Notes under the pieces: generated by a model
Database searches by the model: none
What the model was told of the DNA's origin: nothing
Seen by the model: the letters and a program-made list of their open reading frames with translations, nothing else
Assembly (NCBI RefSeq): GCF_002250835.2
Contig: NZ_NOJY02000003.1
Span: 112,908-176,907, forward strand
Origin: Romboutsia weinsteinii
GTDB lineage: Bacteria; Bacillota; Clostridia; Peptostreptococcales; Peptostreptococcaceae
Direction of reading: 5' to 3'
DNA: 64,000 bases
Part shown: positions 32,863 through 43,107 of the stretch, in pieces
Layout of the letters: every line of letters starts with the position of its first letter
How positions within the stretch are numbered: position 1 is the first letter of the stretch
Position numbers and translations under genes: made by a program

Positions 32863-34992
32863 TTACATTACAGCTTCCATAGATAATGCTGGATGACCTT
32901 TTTCCTCTAAGAAAGCAAGTACTCCCTCAGAATCATTAGCTATAGTTTCATCACATATCATATCAGTGAAGTTTTCTATTCCTGTCATTTCTTGAACTGT
33001 AGCATTTAACTTATCAGCTACGTATTCTTTTAATTCTTTTGGCATCCAAACTATTCTTTCTGGTCCGCCCTCAGCATAAGCAAACTTTTTAGATGATATG
33101 AAGTGTCTTCCGTGTCCCATAAATCCTGGTGTTTGAACTCCACCACCTGTCATAGACGCAAGCTCACCAAATGTCATACCAACAGGAGTTATTTCTGGGA
33201 ACTCTCTATTAACTATAACAAATCCGTTAGCTTCTGGCATTATACCGCATATACACTCGAAGCATCCACAAGAAGTCATAGGATCTTCAAGTATTGAGTA
33301 TAATGTAACACTTTCTACAGCACCTTGAGATATTTGGCTAACTGTTTCATTTACAGATTCCCATATTCCTGTTCTATCATCTAAGCAATCACCTTTAACT
33401 ATTGGTTGACATGGTCCTGTTGGGTCTAGTTCCTTAGTAGCCTTAGCATCTAACCAGCTAACTGCTCCACAAAGTCCAAGTCTCTCAGGAGTTACAACAC
33501 AAACGTGAGCTGGAGCAAATGATTGACATAAGTTGCAAGAATAGAATGTATCAACACTCTCATCAACTAATGAAGCTAATCTTTCATCTCTAGATTCATA
33601 TTTAGATGTAGCTTCTGATTTTCTAGCAGATACTTGTTCAGGATCAGTTATTATAACTATTTCACATTTATCAACAACTGACTCGAATTCATCTCTCATC
33701 TTAGCATATAAAACTTCCCCTATATGCTCGAGTCTGAATCCTTTTTCGTAAGCATCTTTAGAGATTCTCACCCAAGACATATCTCTTTGACCAACGTGCA
33801 TTACACCTTCTATATAGTTCATAAAATAGTGGAAACGTCTCTCAAGAACTGGCTCAAAGTCATCTTCCATAGCTTTACCAGCTATCTTAACTATTACTGC
33901 AAGTGGTAATCTTACTAATCCATTTACAGGTTCTACTTCATCTATATTTGGTCCTATTATTTCTATTTTGTGATCTTCTACCTCACTAGTTTCCTTGTGT
34001 ACAACAAGTTCCCAAGCTTCTGTTTTATTTCCACCAAACTCAGCAAACATATCAGCTTTTCTTATTCTCTCACCTTCAAAAGCTGCTGCAAATGCTACCG
34101 GTATAGGAATTTCAGTTATTTTTATTTTTATGTTTCTAGCTTCTAAAGAAGTAGCTACAACTTTATCATAATCTTTCTGAGTTAATAAGTTCATTGGAAC
34201 TTCAAGAACTGTCTGGTCAGTTATAACTGGGAACCCTAAAGCTATTGCTCCAGCACCAGCAGATACAACTAATTCACTAAGTGGTCCAAATGCATTAACA
34301 AATGCTGGAACCCTCTTCGAAGTATACTCTAATAATCCAGAAAGGTCTCCTGGAGTTAATCCACCGAATATTAATGCTGCTCTTATAGCAACAGATACTA
34401 CGTGGATAACTGAAGTTACATCATATCCTAAAGGTATAACCCTTAGCTCAACGCTCATTTTTACTCCAGCTTCGATTGCTTGATCTATAACCTTACCAAC
34501 TAAGAAAGTAAGTAACCCTTTAGATTGATAATCTTTTATTACTTTTGCTGCAGTTTCAGCATCTGGACATTCTCCAAGTACAACCGCAACCCCTGGGATA
34601 TCTCCTGTAACTAGAGGTACTCCTAAAGATCTGATTATTGGGTCACTTACATGACCTGCACATGGAGCTTGATATGGTTCTTCCATAGTAGCATATTTTA
34701 TAGCTTCTATAACTTCAGCTGCTAAAGCTGTAGCTAGACCTGAGTTTAAAGCATGCTCTAATAAATGAGTTCTATTTATTAAAGATTCTACTACTGTTAA
34801 AGCACCTTCTAAGTCACCTAATGTATTCATTTTTTGACCTGTAGCTGCATAAATACAAGGTAATGAATATGCAGTATCTGGGAATGCAACCTTATGGTCT
34901 CTTCCATTTTTTTCGATAGCTTCAGCTAACATACCTTTAGCTGCTGCTAAAGCTTGCTCTGATCCTGTAAAAATTATATTATATAGATTCAT
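32863..34992 (-). CDS. acsB: Acetyl-CoA synthase, ACS subunit of CODH/ACS
   Basis: 709 residues. The A-cluster cysteines are clear in YSCNLCQSFAPAHVC and PERLGLCGAVSW, and in MTSCGCFECICGIMPEANG toward the C-terminus. The N-terminal domain contacts CODH. It joins a methyl group from the corrinoid protein, CO and CoA into acetyl-CoA, at a Ni-Ni-[4Fe-4S] site. It lies directly between gcvH and acsE. Nickel supply by the cassette downstream is therefore directly relevant. Length is within the family range (about 700-730). Confidence 0.96.
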   Translation of the reverse strand: MNLYNIIFTGSEQALAAAKGMLAEAIEKNGRDHKVAFPDTAYSLPCIYAATGQKMNTLGDLEGALTVVESLINRTHLLEHALNSGLATALAAEVIEAIKYATMEEPYQAPCAGHVSDPIIRSLGVPLVTGDIPGVAVVLGECPDAETAAKVIKDYQSKGLLTFLVGKVIDQAIEAGVKMSVELRVIPLGYDVTSVIHVVSVAIRAALIFGGLTPGDLSGLLEYTSKRVPAFVNAFGPLSELVVSAGAGAIALGFPVITDQTVLEVPMNLLTQKDYDKVVATSLEARNIKIKITEIPIPVAFAAAFEGERIRKADMFAEFGGNKTEAWELVVHKETSEVEDHKIEIIGPNIDEVEPVNGLVRLPLAVIVKIAGKAMEDDFEPVLERRFHYFMNYIEGVMHVGQRDMSWVRISKDAYEKGFRLEHIGEVLYAKMRDEFESVVDKCEIVIITDPEQVSARKSEATSKYESRDERLASLVDESVDTFYSCNLCQSFAPAHVCVVTPERLGLCGAVSWLDAKATKELDPTGPCQPIVKGDCLDDRTGIWESVNETVSQISQGAVESVTLYSILEDPMTSCGCFECICGIMPEANGFVIVNREFPEITPVGMTFGELASMTGGGVQTPGFMGHGRHFISSKKFAYAEGGPERIVWMPKELKEYVADKLNATVQEMTGIENFTDMICDETIANDSEGVLAFLEEKGHPALSMEAVM

Positions 34993-35033
34993 TCTACTTC
35001 CCCCTTAATTTGTGTTAAATAAATATATTTAAC

Positions 35034-35846
35034 TTATACGTTGTATGAAAATGCACCTTCACTTATTTCTAAATAAGAATCTGCGTATAAAGATGCTCCA
35101 TTTATTATGTCGCATGTTTTTATAGTTTGCATTAATAATTCATCGCATGGGTTAACTATAGCTGAGCTAAATCCGTTCGCTATAGCCATAGCAGCGAAAT
35201 TGCTATCTAATACAGGTCTTAAATGTTTAGGACAACCATTGGATACATTTGATAATCCTCCAGTAGTTAATAGCCCCATCTCAGTCATCATTCTTATAGC
35301 TTCTAATACTTCCATTTGTTTTTCTTGCATTCCTTTTATAACTAAGCATAGTGGATCAAATAATACATCAGTTGGATCTAACCCTAAAGTTAGAGCTTTT
35401 TCTAATATTTCTTGACAGTATCCCATACGCTCATCGTTATCTCTTGGTATACCTTCATTAGCACATAAACCTATAACTTTTGCATCATATTCAGCCGCTA
35501 CTTCTATAAGACCCATTCTTGGACCTGCATCAGCTGAGTTTATTATAGCCTTACCATAAGTATTATTGTAAACTTTAAGACCCGCTTCTATAGCTTTTCT
35601 ATTAGCAGTATCTAATGCTAAAGGAACATTGTTAAGTTCTGACTGAAGCATTTTAACACCCCAAGACATAACTTCTTCTCCATCTCTTTCTGCTGGACCG
35701 ATGTTGAAATCTATATAATGAGCACCTGCATCTAGTTGCTCTTTTGCTCTTTTTAATATTGGCTCAGGATCTCTTTCCGCCAATGCTTTTCTTATTACTG
35801 GTGATATACAATGTATTCTTTCCCCTATTATCATAAACTTTTCCAT
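35034..35846 (-). CDS. acsE: Methyl-tetrahydrofolate:corrinoid protein methyltransferase
   Basis: 270 residues, a TIM barrel of the pterin-binding family: MIIGERIHCISP start, HYIDFNIGPAERDGEEVMSW, and GGLSNVSNGCPKHLRPVLDSN, which matches MeTr. It passes the methyl group from methyl-tetrahydrofolate to cobalt of AcsCD. RBS AGGGGGATAAA is upstream of ATG 35846, and that sequence is complementary to the small RNA hairpin at 5663-5672. Confidence 0.95.
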   Translation of the reverse strand: MEKFMIIGERIHCISPVIRKALAERDPEPILKRAKEQLDAGAHYIDFNIGPAERDGEEVMSWGVKMLQSELNNVPLALDTANRKAIEAGLKVYNNTYGKAIINSADAGPRMGLIEVAAEYDAKVIGLCANEGIPRDNDERMGYCQEILEKALTLGLDPTDVLFDPLCLVIKGMQEKQMEVLEAIRMMTEMGLLTTGGLSNVSNGCPKHLRPVLDSNFAAMAIANGFSSAIVNPCDELLMQTIKTCDIINGASLYADSYLEISEGAFSYNV

Positions 35847-35898
35847 TATAGTTTTATCCCCCTTAAATTTTTAAAGTTACTATTACTTAATATAATTA

Positions 35899-37275
35899 TT
35901 AAGCATTAGCAAGAGCTTCATCTTTTTTAGCTTTGTAATCTTTTAAGAACTTAGGTATTTCCATAGATTCCTCAGTACCTATTATTACATTCCATCCTGG
36001 TAAGTTCTCTTCTATATCCCCTTTTAGAACAGCAACTTTACCTGGTATTATGATATCTCTGTTATTAGTAACTTCTTCAACCTTAGATTCTTTGATAAAT
36101 TGAGAAATTGAATTTCCACCAAATTTACCAGCTGCCCAAGCTGTAAGAACAGAGTATCCTCCAGCATCTGGTATTACTAACCATACTGGTACTTTAGATC
36201 TTTCTATATCTCCAGATACTATAAAGTAAGTTAATGCAAAGTCAACAGTAACTAATACTGGTGAATTTTCATCTGGATTATTTATTGGGTAAATCTTAGG
36301 TTCAACTCTCATTGGTCTTTGTGGGTCAGTGTAGATGTTTTGTCTTAGAGCGAATAATGGTAATGCTTTTGCATAATCTATATCATCTATAACTATTATA
36401 GATCCATATTTAACTGTAAATACTGAAGATAATGCAACTTCCATCATTGGATTGTTGTCTGATAATTTGTTTGCAAATACTATTGAAGGGTATCCAAATG
36501 TTCTGTCTTGTTCTTTTAATGCTATTCTTCTAACTTGAACAGCGTTTGTATATGTTTCTTTTATACTTTCTCCTGTTACATCTAATATTAATTCTTTATA
36601 TCCAGCAGCATGAATTGCTTCAGTAGTAGCATATAATTCTTCTAAGCTACTAGCTTTAACACCTAATGCTAACTTATCTCCTTTAACTACATCTATCATT
36701 TCTTTGTAGTTATCTTTAGTTGCTCCAAATACCATTGGTTTAGAATCTTTTACTATTTCTAAAGCTTCTTTAGCTACAGCCGCATCTTCACAATGTAATA
36801 TGTATGCAACATCTAGTCCGCACTCTTTAACTTTTTTTACTAAGTTTAAGTATGCTTCTTTATTTCCAGTGTATTTGAAAGCTGCTATTTCAACTTTCAT
36901 TTCTTCACCAATTCTTATATAATCAACAAGTTTCATATTAGCTATTTTTGCGTCTACTTGTTCTTCATTCATACAATCACAGAATTCTACAGCATATCTG
37001 TTTTTGTTTACTAATGTTTTTTCATGTCTAAATAAAACTGTTTCTCCACCAAAAGTATATTCAGATTCTCCAGCCCCAACTTTTAAAGTTTTCATAAGTG
37101 GAGCAGTTGCTTCTGATAATTTTGCTAATGCCTCATCAGACATGTGTGGACATTTTTCTACGTCTACAGCTCCTGAAGCTACCTTCATACAGAAAGCCAT
37201 ACAAGTTGGAAAACCACAATCCTTACAGTTTTTCTTTGGTGTTAATTTAAATATATCTAAAGCTTTTAATGCCAT
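35899..37275 (-). CDS. acsC: Corrinoid iron-sulfur protein, large subunit
   Basis: 458 residues. The N-terminal [4Fe-4S] domain has C17, C20, C25 and C42 (NCKDCGFPTC). It is followed by a TIM barrel and a C-terminal region (about 325-450) with the Rossmann-like cobamide-binding fold. It forms the methyl-carrying heterodimer with AcsD. The RBS is AGGGGGATAA just upstream of ATG 37275. Spacing to acsD is 30 bases. Confidence 0.96.
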   Translation of the reverse strand: MALKALDIFKLTPKKNCKDCGFPTCMAFCMKVASGAVDVEKCPHMSDEALAKLSEATAPLMKTLKVGAGESEYTFGGETVLFRHEKTLVNKNRYAVEFCDCMNEEQVDAKIANMKLVDYIRIGEEMKVEIAAFKYTGNKEAYLNLVKKVKECGLDVAYILHCEDAAVAKEALEIVKDSKPMVFGATKDNYKEMIDVVKGDKLALGVKASSLEELYATTEAIHAAGYKELILDVTGESIKETYTNAVQVRRIALKEQDRTFGYPSIVFANKLSDNNPMMEVALSSVFTVKYGSIIVIDDIDYAKALPLFALRQNIYTDPQRPMRVEPKIYPINNPDENSPVLVTVDFALTYFIVSGDIERSKVPVWLVIPDAGGYSVLTAWAAGKFGGNSISQFIKESKVEEVTNNRDIIIPGKVAVLKGDIEENLPGWNVIIGTEESMEIPKFLKDYKAKKDEALANA

Positions 37276-37305
37276 TATTTTATCCCCCTAACCCTTACTT
37301 TTTAA

Positions 37306-38250
37306 TTAAACTAATGCACTTACTAGTTCTTTTATAGTTTTTATTGATTCCGGATGACGAAGTATAACTGCATTTGATCCACCAACTAAACAGCTAGCTG
37401 CAGTTGAAACTTCCATTGCTATTGTTCTCTTTTCTGGACATCCCCAAGTTGGCTCATCATCTACTGGAGCTATAGCTTCTTTAACATGACCTATTTCAAA
37501 AGCTACTGGTGTTATTATAGGCATTTGTAATGATTTATCATTTTGACCAAACGCAGCAAGTCTAATTCTATCCATAGTAGAAGCAACATACTCATATCCA
37601 TAACCAACAGCTGAACATCCTATATTCATAACTATTTTTTCACCTTTAACTCCTAATTGAGTTAATAGTACGTTCATTTGCTTAGCTAAGTTTATATCAA
37701 CAGAAGATTCAGCTCCAACTTTTTGGTTGTAAGCCATACCAGCAGAAGCACCTACTGCTTTGTAGTTATCTTCTACTGCTGACATCATTAATGTATTGTA
37801 TCCATCAAGAGCTTCAGCTACTTTTTCAAATAATTTAGCATCTTTATCATGGTTACCAGTGCCAGATATAACTAATGGCAAGCTTACTGACTCAGCTACT
37901 TTTTTAGCAACTTCAGCACATTCCTCAGGAGATTTATCTAATCCATTTGGGTCAGCTCCATCAAACTTTAAACATATAAAATCTGCACCTGAATTTGACT
38001 CAACATATTTAGCCCACTCCACAGTATCATTAGCTACTTCTTTATACATTTCTTGATATGATTCAATCCAGCTATCTGGATATATATCTAATATCTCAAC
38101 ACCTATAGATGGCTTATTGCCAGTATCACCATCAAAGCTATAGAATGGTAATACATGTTCTCCGCCTAGTTTTATTGCCTTTTCCCCTGTACCTAATTCT
38201 ACTTCTGATATTTTACCAGAATATTTTTGAACAGATTGCTTAAATGCCAT
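37306..38250 (-). CDS. acsD: Corrinoid iron-sulfur protein, small subunit
   Basis: 314 residues, a TIM barrel with FKQSVQKYSGKISEVELGTG and GADFICLKFDGADPNG and LVGGSNAVILRHPESI typical of CFeSP small subunits. Partner of AcsC; together they hold the corrinoid and its methyl group. RBS AGGGGGATAA near 38256-38265. Encoded between a CooC-type ATPase and acsC. Confidence 0.95.
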   Translation of the reverse strand: MAFKQSVQKYSGKISEVELGTGEKAIKLGGEHVLPFYSFDGDTGNKPSIGVEILDIYPDSWIESYQEMYKEVANDTVEWAKYVESNSGADFICLKFDGADPNGLDKSPEECAEVAKKVAESVSLPLVISGTGNHDKDAKLFEKVAEALDGYNTLMMSAVEDNYKAVGASAGMAYNQKVGAESSVDINLAKQMNVLLTQLGVKGEKIVMNIGCSAVGYGYEYVASTMDRIRLAAFGQNDKSLQMPIITPVAFEIGHVKEAIAPVDDEPTWGCPEKRTIAMEVSTAASCLVGGSNAVILRHPESIKTIKELVSALV

Positions 38251-38270
38251 TCTTTTTATCCCCCTTAAAC

Positions 38271-39041
38271 CTATTTTAGTTCTAATTTATCTATTATAGC
38301 TTTCATCGCTACTTTAGACTGTGAGTCTTCAGGCAATTGAACTAATGGTATTCCTGAAGAATCATATTCATATATTAATTCATCTAGAGGTACAACACCT
38401 AAAAGATTTAGATTATGTTTTGCTATTTCTTCTTTGATACCATCATTTAAAATTCCATTAGGAACCTTATTTACAATTAAATGAGTATCTCCGACATGTA
38501 GCTTTAACTCAACTGCTAAATCTCTTATTCTAGCAACTGCCTGTATACTACGTCTTGAGCAGTCACTTACTAATAGTAATTGGTCGATATGTTTACTTGT
38601 CTTTCTACTTAAATGCTCCATTCCAGCTTCGTTATCAGTTATCATATACTTGTAATGATTAGAGATTTTATTAGTTTGTTCTCTTAATATACCATTAACA
38701 TAGCAATAACAACCTTCACCTTCTGATCTTCCCATTACTATTAAGTCGTAGCCATCACCTTCCACAATACTATGATTAAGTTTGTACTGTAAAAACTGTG
38801 CCTTTGTCATTCCTCCAGGAAATGAATCGCCATTTTTTTCCCTCATATTTGCTTCTTCTCTTATTGAACCTATAGTGTCTTCTACTTCTACGCCTAATAC
38901 TTCATTTATATTTTGGTTTGCATCTGCATCTACAACTAATATTGGCCCCTTTTCTTGACTTACCAGTTGATTAATTAATAGCCCTGTAAGACTTGTCTTT
39001 CCAGTTCCACCTTTTCCTGCTACAGCTATATTATATCCCAT
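38271..39041 (-). CDS. CooC/AcsF-type nickel insertion ATPase (ACS branch)
   Basis: 256 residues of the MinD/CooC family. The P-loop is AGKGGTGKTSLTG (residues 8-20), the Walker A' is VVDADANQN, and a CYCY pair in EGEGCYCYVNG lies where the CxC motif of CooC binds metal. It sits next to acsD and acsB, whereas the other CooC at 45614 sits next to cooS, so this one probably matures ACS (AcsF-like) with ATP. The two share the same fold and about the same length, so roles could be exchanged. Confidence 0.88.
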   Translation of the reverse strand: MGYNIAVAGKGGTGKTSLTGLLINQLVSQEKGPILVVDADANQNINEVLGVEVEDTIGSIREEANMREKNGDSFPGGMTKAQFLQYKLNHSIVEGDGYDLIVMGRSEGEGCYCYVNGILREQTNKISNHYKYMITDNEAGMEHLSRKTSKHIDQLLLVSDCSRRSIQAVARIRDLAVELKLHVGDTHLIVNKVPNGILNDGIKEEIAKHNLNLLGVVPLDELIYEYDSSGIPLVQLPEDSQSKVAMKAIIDKLELK

Positions 39042-39099
39042 AAGACTTCCCCCTTTGTCTAAACAGAGCCATTTTTATTTATCCTAACTCTGCCTTGTT

Positions 39100-40491
39100 C
39101 TATGCTTTTACTGTTTGAGGTGCTGCATGAACACATTGGTCGTGAACATCATGAAGGGCTTCCATTATACCTTCAGATAGACTTGGATGTGCATGTATTA
39201 CATCTCCTACTTGTTCTACTGTTAAACCTAACTCAACAGCTAAAGATAATTCTGTTAATAAATCGGTACCATGAGGACCTACTATTGCAGCTCCGACAAT
39301 TTTATCGTCTTTATCTGCAAGGATTTTAATAAACCCTTGAATATGGCCTATAGCTTGAGCTTTCCCCAAAGCTCTAAAGTCAAATTGTCCTTTTTTGTAC
39401 TCTATACCTTCAGCTTCAAGTTGTTTTTCAGTTTTACCAACTCCAGCAACTTCCGGCTCTGTATATACACATCTTGGTACAGCAGCATAGCTAACAGTTT
39501 TAGACTTTCCTAAAGCATTCTCTACAGCTATCATACCTTCTTTAGAAGCAACATGTGCAAGCATTGGAGTATTTATTATATCTCCAATTGCATATATACC
39601 TTCAACACTAGTTTCAAGATTTTCATTAACTACTATTTTGCCTCTTTCAGTCTTGATTCCTAGTTCTTCAACACCTGAGTTTGCAAGGTTTGGTTTTCTA
39701 CCAACAGCTACTAGAGCATACTGCGAAATAATTTGTTTTCCATTTTGAAGTGTCGCTACTGCTTTCCCGTCAACAATTTCACAAGTTTGTACCCCAACAC
39801 CTGTTATTACTTTAATTTTATCCTTTTTAAATTGTCTCTGCAACTGTTTAGCAACATCTTTATCTTCGTTAGGTAATAATTGGTCAAACATTTCTACTAT
39901 TGTTACTTCAGTACCTAAAGCTCTGAAGAATTGACCTATTTCACTCCCAATTACTCCACCACCAACAATTAACATGGACTCTGGTAATTCTTTTAATCCT
40001 AGTACCTCATCACTGCTAATTACAACATTTCCATCATATGGGAACATAGGAGGTATTACAGGAGCAGATCCATTAGCTAATATTATTTTATCAGCATTTA
40101 CCATCTCTATTGATCCATCTTCTTTTGTTACCTCAATAGTATTTTTATCTACTAATTTTCCAAATCCATTTATTAGCTGAACCCCTCTTTTATCAAATAA
40201 GAATTCTATCCCAGCTATTAATTGACTTACTACTTTTTCTTTTCTACCCATTATAGACGAAAAGTCAGCAGTAACATCACCATCTATATTAATTCCAAAG
40301 CTCTTAGCTTCTTTTATATTCATTAACATTGATGAAGAAGCAAGTAAAGCTTTAGTCGGTATACATCCTACATTTAGGCAAGTTCCACCTACCCTTTGTT
40401 TCTCTATTACTGTGACTTCCGCACCAAGCATAGCTGCTTTTAAAGCTGCTACATACCCTCCTGGTCCGCCTCCGATAACTGCTATTTTCAT
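39100..40491 (-). CDS. lpdA: Dihydrolipoamide dehydrogenase
   Basis: 463 residues. The FAD motif is GGGPGGYVAAL, redox-active disulfide GTCLNVGC (C38/C43), NAD site GGGVIGSEIGQF, and the His-Glu pair in HAHPSLSEGIME. There is no N-terminal lipoyl domain. It oxidises reduced lipoamide with NAD; the only lipoyl protein in the window is GcvH. It lies between the ACS-branch CooC gene and metF. Confidence 0.95.
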   Translation of the reverse strand: MKIAVIGGGPGGYVAALKAAMLGAEVTVIEKQRVGGTCLNVGCIPTKALLASSSMLMNIKEAKSFGINIDGDVTADFSSIMGRKEKVVSQLIAGIEFLFDKRGVQLINGFGKLVDKNTIEVTKEDGSIEMVNADKIILANGSAPVIPPMFPYDGNVVISSDEVLGLKELPESMLIVGGGVIGSEIGQFFRALGTEVTIVEMFDQLLPNEDKDVAKQLQRQFKKDKIKVITGVGVQTCEIVDGKAVATLQNGKQIISQYALVAVGRKPNLANSGVEELGIKTERGKIVVNENLETSVEGIYAIGDIINTPMLAHVASKEGMIAVENALGKSKTVSYAAVPRCVYTEPEVAGVGKTEKQLEAEGIEYKKGQFDFRALGKAQAIGHIQGFIKILADKDDKIVGAAIVGPHGTDLLTELSLAVELGLTVEQVGDVIHAHPSLSEGIMEALHDVHDQCVHAAPQTVKA

Positions 40492-40517
40492 ATTAATCTC
40501 CCCCAGAATTTATAATA

Positions 40518-41399
40518 TTATATACCAGCAGCATCTAATATAGCTGGAACATTTTCCTCTGCACCTATGGCCATTATATGTACTCCATCACATAAGTCTT
40601 CCTCTTTAAGCTGTCTTATTAATTCTCCTGCCATCTTTATGCCTTCTGTTACCCAATTTTCTTTTCCTGCAGCTCTTAATCTTTCTATTTGCTCATCAGG
40701 AACAAATATACCAGGTACATTTGCAGTCATAAATTTAGCCATTCCTGGAGATTTTAAAGGAACTATTCCTGCTAAAACTTTGCAATTCATATCCTTTGTA
40801 TGTTTTCTGAATTCTCTCATATGCTCTACATCGTATACAGCCTGAGTTTGGAAGAACTTAGCACCCGCATTTATTTTTTTCTGCATTTTTAAAAGTTGAA
40901 CTTCTATTGGAGTATATTCAGGAGTAACCGATGCTCCTAAGAAGAAATCTGGAGAACCTTTTAATTTATTTCCTACCATATCTTCACCAGACATTAAAGT
41001 TTCCGCAGTTTGAAGTATTCCTACACAATCTAAATCAAATACACCTTTAGCTTGTGGGTGATCTCCTACTACTGTATGGTCTCCAGTTAGTGCTAGCATA
41101 TTATTTATACCAAATACTCCAGCAGATAACATTTCACCTTGTATAGCTATTCTATTTCTATCTCTACCTGTTATTTGAATTACAGGATCTAATCCTACAT
41201 CTTTTAATAATTTACATGTAGCAAGTGAAGTTGTTCTCATAACAGCAGATTGGAAATCCGTAACATTAGCAGCATGAACTCTACCAACAAGTGGCTTTGC
41301 ACATTCTACCAAATGAGAAAGATCTGTCCCTTTTGGAGGAGCCATCTCCGTAGTTATAGCAAACTCTCCTCTTTCTAGTACTTCTTGTAATAAGCTCAT
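40518..41399 (-). CDS. metF: Methylenetetrahydrofolate reductase
   Basis: 293 residues, MTHFR TIM barrel: EFAITTEMAPPKGTDLS, LAGIVPLKSPGMAKFM, and HVANVTDFQSAVMRTT-like folate-binding region. It reduces methylene-tetrahydrofolate to methyl-tetrahydrofolate for AcsE. It lies directly after metV, the zinc-finger partner, in the acetogen MetVF arrangement. I see no RnfC2 or HdrA-type partner, so the electron donor is not defined by this window. Confidence 0.94.
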   Translation of the reverse strand: MSLLQEVLERGEFAITTEMAPPKGTDLSHLVECAKPLVGRVHAANVTDFQSAVMRTTSLATCKLLKDVGLDPVIQITGRDRNRIAIQGEMLSAGVFGINNMLALTGDHTVVGDHPQAKGVFDLDCVGILQTAETLMSGEDMVGNKLKGSPDFFLGASVTPEYTPIEVQLLKMQKKINAGAKFFQTQAVYDVEHMREFRKHTKDMNCKVLAGIVPLKSPGMAKFMTANVPGIFVPDEQIERLRAAGKENWVTEGIKMAGELIRQLKEEDLCDGVHIMAIGAEENVPAILDAAGI

Positions 41400-41437
41400 C
41401 TAAAATCCCCCTTTTAATCTTATAAAAGCTTCTTATA

Positions 41438-42115
41438 TTAAGCATTTGCTGTTGCATCAGCTTCTTTTTTCTTAACATCATATCTTCTTGGATTAGTTTG
41501 TAAAGAATAGTCTTTTGGTGGTCTTATTTCTGTTAAGTTTTCTAATTGATCTAGTGCTTTTAATCTGTCATAGATTTTTATCCAAGCACAATCGTTTTCT
41601 TGACTAACTTCACATTTTCCATTTTTAGCTCCACCACATGCTCCATTTAATAAGCCTTTAGCACACATAGTTATTGGGCATATTCCACCTGTCCATCCAA
41701 GTTCACATGCTCCACATGCTTTGCATGCTTCTTCAAATTGTCCAACTCTCTCTACTTCCCCGATGAATAATGTATTATTAGCTGGATATACTGGCATATT
41801 TTTTGTATTTTTAACTATAGTTTGTGTTCCGTCTCCACAAGCTAAAGATAATATAGCATCGGCTTCTTTTAATTCATTTTTTAAAGCTTTTAAGTCTTTT
41901 TTAGATTTTAAAAGATTACAAGCAGGATCTAAAATTGTGTAACCTAATACTTGTTTCCCCTCGGCTTCCAATGATTCCTTCATTTTAACAAGTTCTTCTT
42001 CTCCACCACTTTTACATGTAGCAGCACATTGATTACAGCCAACTAGTATTATTTTTTCAGCATCTTTTAAGAATCCTATTACTTCTTCCATTGGCTTCTT
42101 TTCAGAAATTACCAT
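41438..42115 (-). CDS. metV: MetV, partner of methylenetetrahydrofolate reductase
   Basis: 225 residues. The N-terminal CNQCAATCKSGG and C-terminal cysteine groups (CKACGACELGWTGGICPITMC, KGLLNGACGG) bind zinc or Fe-S clusters. Family MetV interacts with MetF. It lies directly upstream of metF with a 38-base gap. Confidence 0.9.
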   Translation of the reverse strand: MVISEKKPMEEVIGFLKDAEKIILVGCNQCAATCKSGGEEELVKMKESLEAEGKQVLGYTILDPACNLLKSKKDLKALKNELKEADAILSLACGDGTQTIVKNTKNMPVYPANNTLFIGEVERVGQFEEACKACGACELGWTGGICPITMCAKGLLNGACGGAKNGKCEVSQENDCAWIKIYDRLKALDQLENLTEIRPPKDYSLQTNPRRYDVKKKEADATANA

Positions 42116-42142
42116 CTCTATCCCCCCTAAAAAACTTCAATA

Positions 42143-43015
42143 CTATTTATTATTTTGTAACTTATAAGCCTTTACTACATGCTTTGCAAGTATAGATGTT
42201 GTTACAGAACCTACTCCTGCAGGAACTGGAGTTATCATAGATACTTTATCTAATACATCATCAGTATCAACATCTCCACATAACTTACCTTCTTCATCAA
42301 CATTTATCCCAACATCTACTACTACAGCGCCTTCTTTTACAAAGTTTTCTTTTACCATCTTAGCTCTACCAACAGCAGCTACTAAAATGTCCGCTTCTGA
42401 TGTTACATTAGCTAAATCTTTAGTTCTAGAATGGCATATTGTAACAGTAGCATGTTCATTTAATAAAAGCATTGCTGCAGGCTTTCCAACTACCATACTT
42501 CTTCCAAGTACAGTTACTTTAGCACCCTTTAATTCAACACCATAATGCTTTAATATTTCAACTACTGCTGTTGGAGTACATGGTGGGAATCCACTTTGAT
42601 CTCCTTCCATTACCTTAGCTGCATTTACAGGGCTGAAGCAATCTACATCCTTTTCTGGAGATATAACATATTTTATAGATTCTTCATTTAATTGTTTAGG
42701 AAGTGGTCTAAAACATAGTATCCCGTGAACATCTTTATCCTCATTCACCTTTTTTAATGTTTCTATGTATTGTTCTTGAGCTATATCTTCAGCTAGCTCT
42801 AAAACTTCAGTTGTTATACCTATGTTTTCGCATCTTTTTAATGCTCCTCTTTCATAAGCTAAATCGTCTCCTCTAGCACCAACTCTAATTATAGTTAACT
42901 TAGGATTTATACCCTCTTTTACTAACTCATTAACTTCTTTTATTAAATTTTCGCTAATTTGATCAGCAACTGGTTTTCCTTTTATTATTTGACCTTTAGT
43001 TTGAACTACTTCCAT
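42143..43015 (-). CDS. folD: Methylenetetrahydrofolate dehydrogenase/cyclohydrolase FolD
   Basis: 290 residues, two-domain FolD. The tetrahydrofolate site is GARGDDLAYERG and the NAD(P) site is VLGRSMVVGKPAAMLL. It turns methylene-THF to methenyl and formyl-THF, or the reverse in CO2 fixation. A separate cyclohydrolase gene, fchA, follows in the same operon, which suggests FolD mainly acts as dehydrogenase. Confidence 0.95.
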   Translation of the reverse strand: MEVVQTKGQIIKGKPVADQISENLIKEVNELVKEGINPKLTIIRVGARGDDLAYERGALKRCENIGITTEVLELAEDIAQEQYIETLKKVNEDKDVHGILCFRPLPKQLNEESIKYVISPEKDVDCFSPVNAAKVMEGDQSGFPPCTPTAVVEILKHYGVELKGAKVTVLGRSMVVGKPAAMLLLNEHATVTICHSRTKDLANVTSEADILVAAVGRAKMVKENFVKEGAVVVDVGINVDEEGKLCGDVDTDDVLDKVSMITPVPAGVGSVTTSILAKHVVKAYKLQNNK

Positions 43016-43107
43016 ATACTAATGCCCTCCTATTCAACTTTTTATTTATGTCTAATGCGCATTTACACGCCTTTATTTTCTAATTTATATAGTATACAAT
43101 TTACTTT